DNA of 44,642 nt. Source: Akkermansiaceae bacterium (GTDB taxonomy: Bacteria; Verrucomicrobiota; Verrucomicrobiia; Verrucomicrobiales; Akkermansiaceae). Below, piece after piece: positions 44,620-44,642 of the stretch. The DNA lies in assembly GCA_028822695.1 (NCBI GenBank), contig JAPKDA010000009.1, forward strand, positions 1 to 44,642, read 5' to 3'. The position numbers and the translations under genes are program-made. Position 1 is the stretch's first letter. Every line of letters begins with the position of its first letter. A model generated the notes under the pieces. It searched no databases. It worked only from the letters and a program-made list of their open reading frames with translations, and had not been told where the DNA came from.

Positions 44620-44642
44620 AAGCCCGGAACCCGGAACCCGGA
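44619..44642. repeat. 7-base periodic repeat at the window edge
   Basis: Right after the stop codon, GAAGCCC is followed by GGAACCC twice in perfect phase and then GGA at the edge. The same GGAACCC unit appears at 41712. The array continues outside the window. Confidence 0.8.

Overview
The window looks like a chromosome segment of a Verrucomicrobiota bacterium, probably Verrucomicrobiales. This is inferred from gene content (fused Bat aerotolerance operon, bactofilin, Tat-exported Gfo/Idh/MocA oxidoreductase, sulfatase remnants, histone H1-like protein, NahK-type kinase), not from a marker gene. The DNA is GC-rich. The plus strand is G-rich throughout: plus-strand genes favour G-ending codons and minus-strand genes favour C-ending codons. 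No skew switch, origin or terminus is visible.

Layout. 1-2.2 kb: end of an H1-like lysine/alanine-rich protein gene and dnaG. 2.3-5 kb: an NfeD-type membrane protease, a broken ferritin-like/Coq7-like gene, a DUF3303 gene and a 55-aa ORF. 5-9.5 kb: a minus-strand trio (SAM methyltransferase, ATP-grasp ligase, M20 hydrolase) divergent from a NahK-like sugar kinase. 9.6-16.9 kb: a TrmA/RlmD-type rRNA methyltransferase, small exported proteins, a lipoprotein hydrolase, FKBP, nadA, bactofilin and a bactofilin fragment. 16.9-22 kb: a TPR membrane protein, lpxB with a coupled M28-like pseudoenzyme, tRNA-Ala(GGC), rsfS and cinA. 22-25.8 kb: a RAYT transposase remnant, thyA-folA, a GGQ release-factor-like gene, panB and decayed sulfatases. 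25.8-26.7 kb: a LysM protein. 26.8-34.8 kb: a Bat operon (moxR, DUF58, DUF4381, batA, batB-C fusion, batD-E fusion). 35-41.7 kb: DUF3108, hisI, holB-like, a frameshifted TPM gene, fabG, sixA, an unknown winged-helix-like protein and a LolA-like protein. 41.8-44.6 kb: asnS and the Tat oxidoreductase.

Most genes are housekeeping (replication, nucleotide, NAD, pantothenate, lipid A, fatty acid, histidine and tRNA charging). The unusual content is in the spacers. At least ten spacers carry degenerate direct repeats with a strict 7-base period, each unit usually starting A/G then G on the plus strand whatever the gene direction. Several classes of short REP-like hairpins, some with compensatory stem changes, lie beside stop codons. 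A RAYT remnant offers a possible source for the hairpins. Several genes are visibly decayed (ferritin-like, bactofilin copy, sulfatase, TPM, RAYT), so this segment is accumulating repeats and losing genes.
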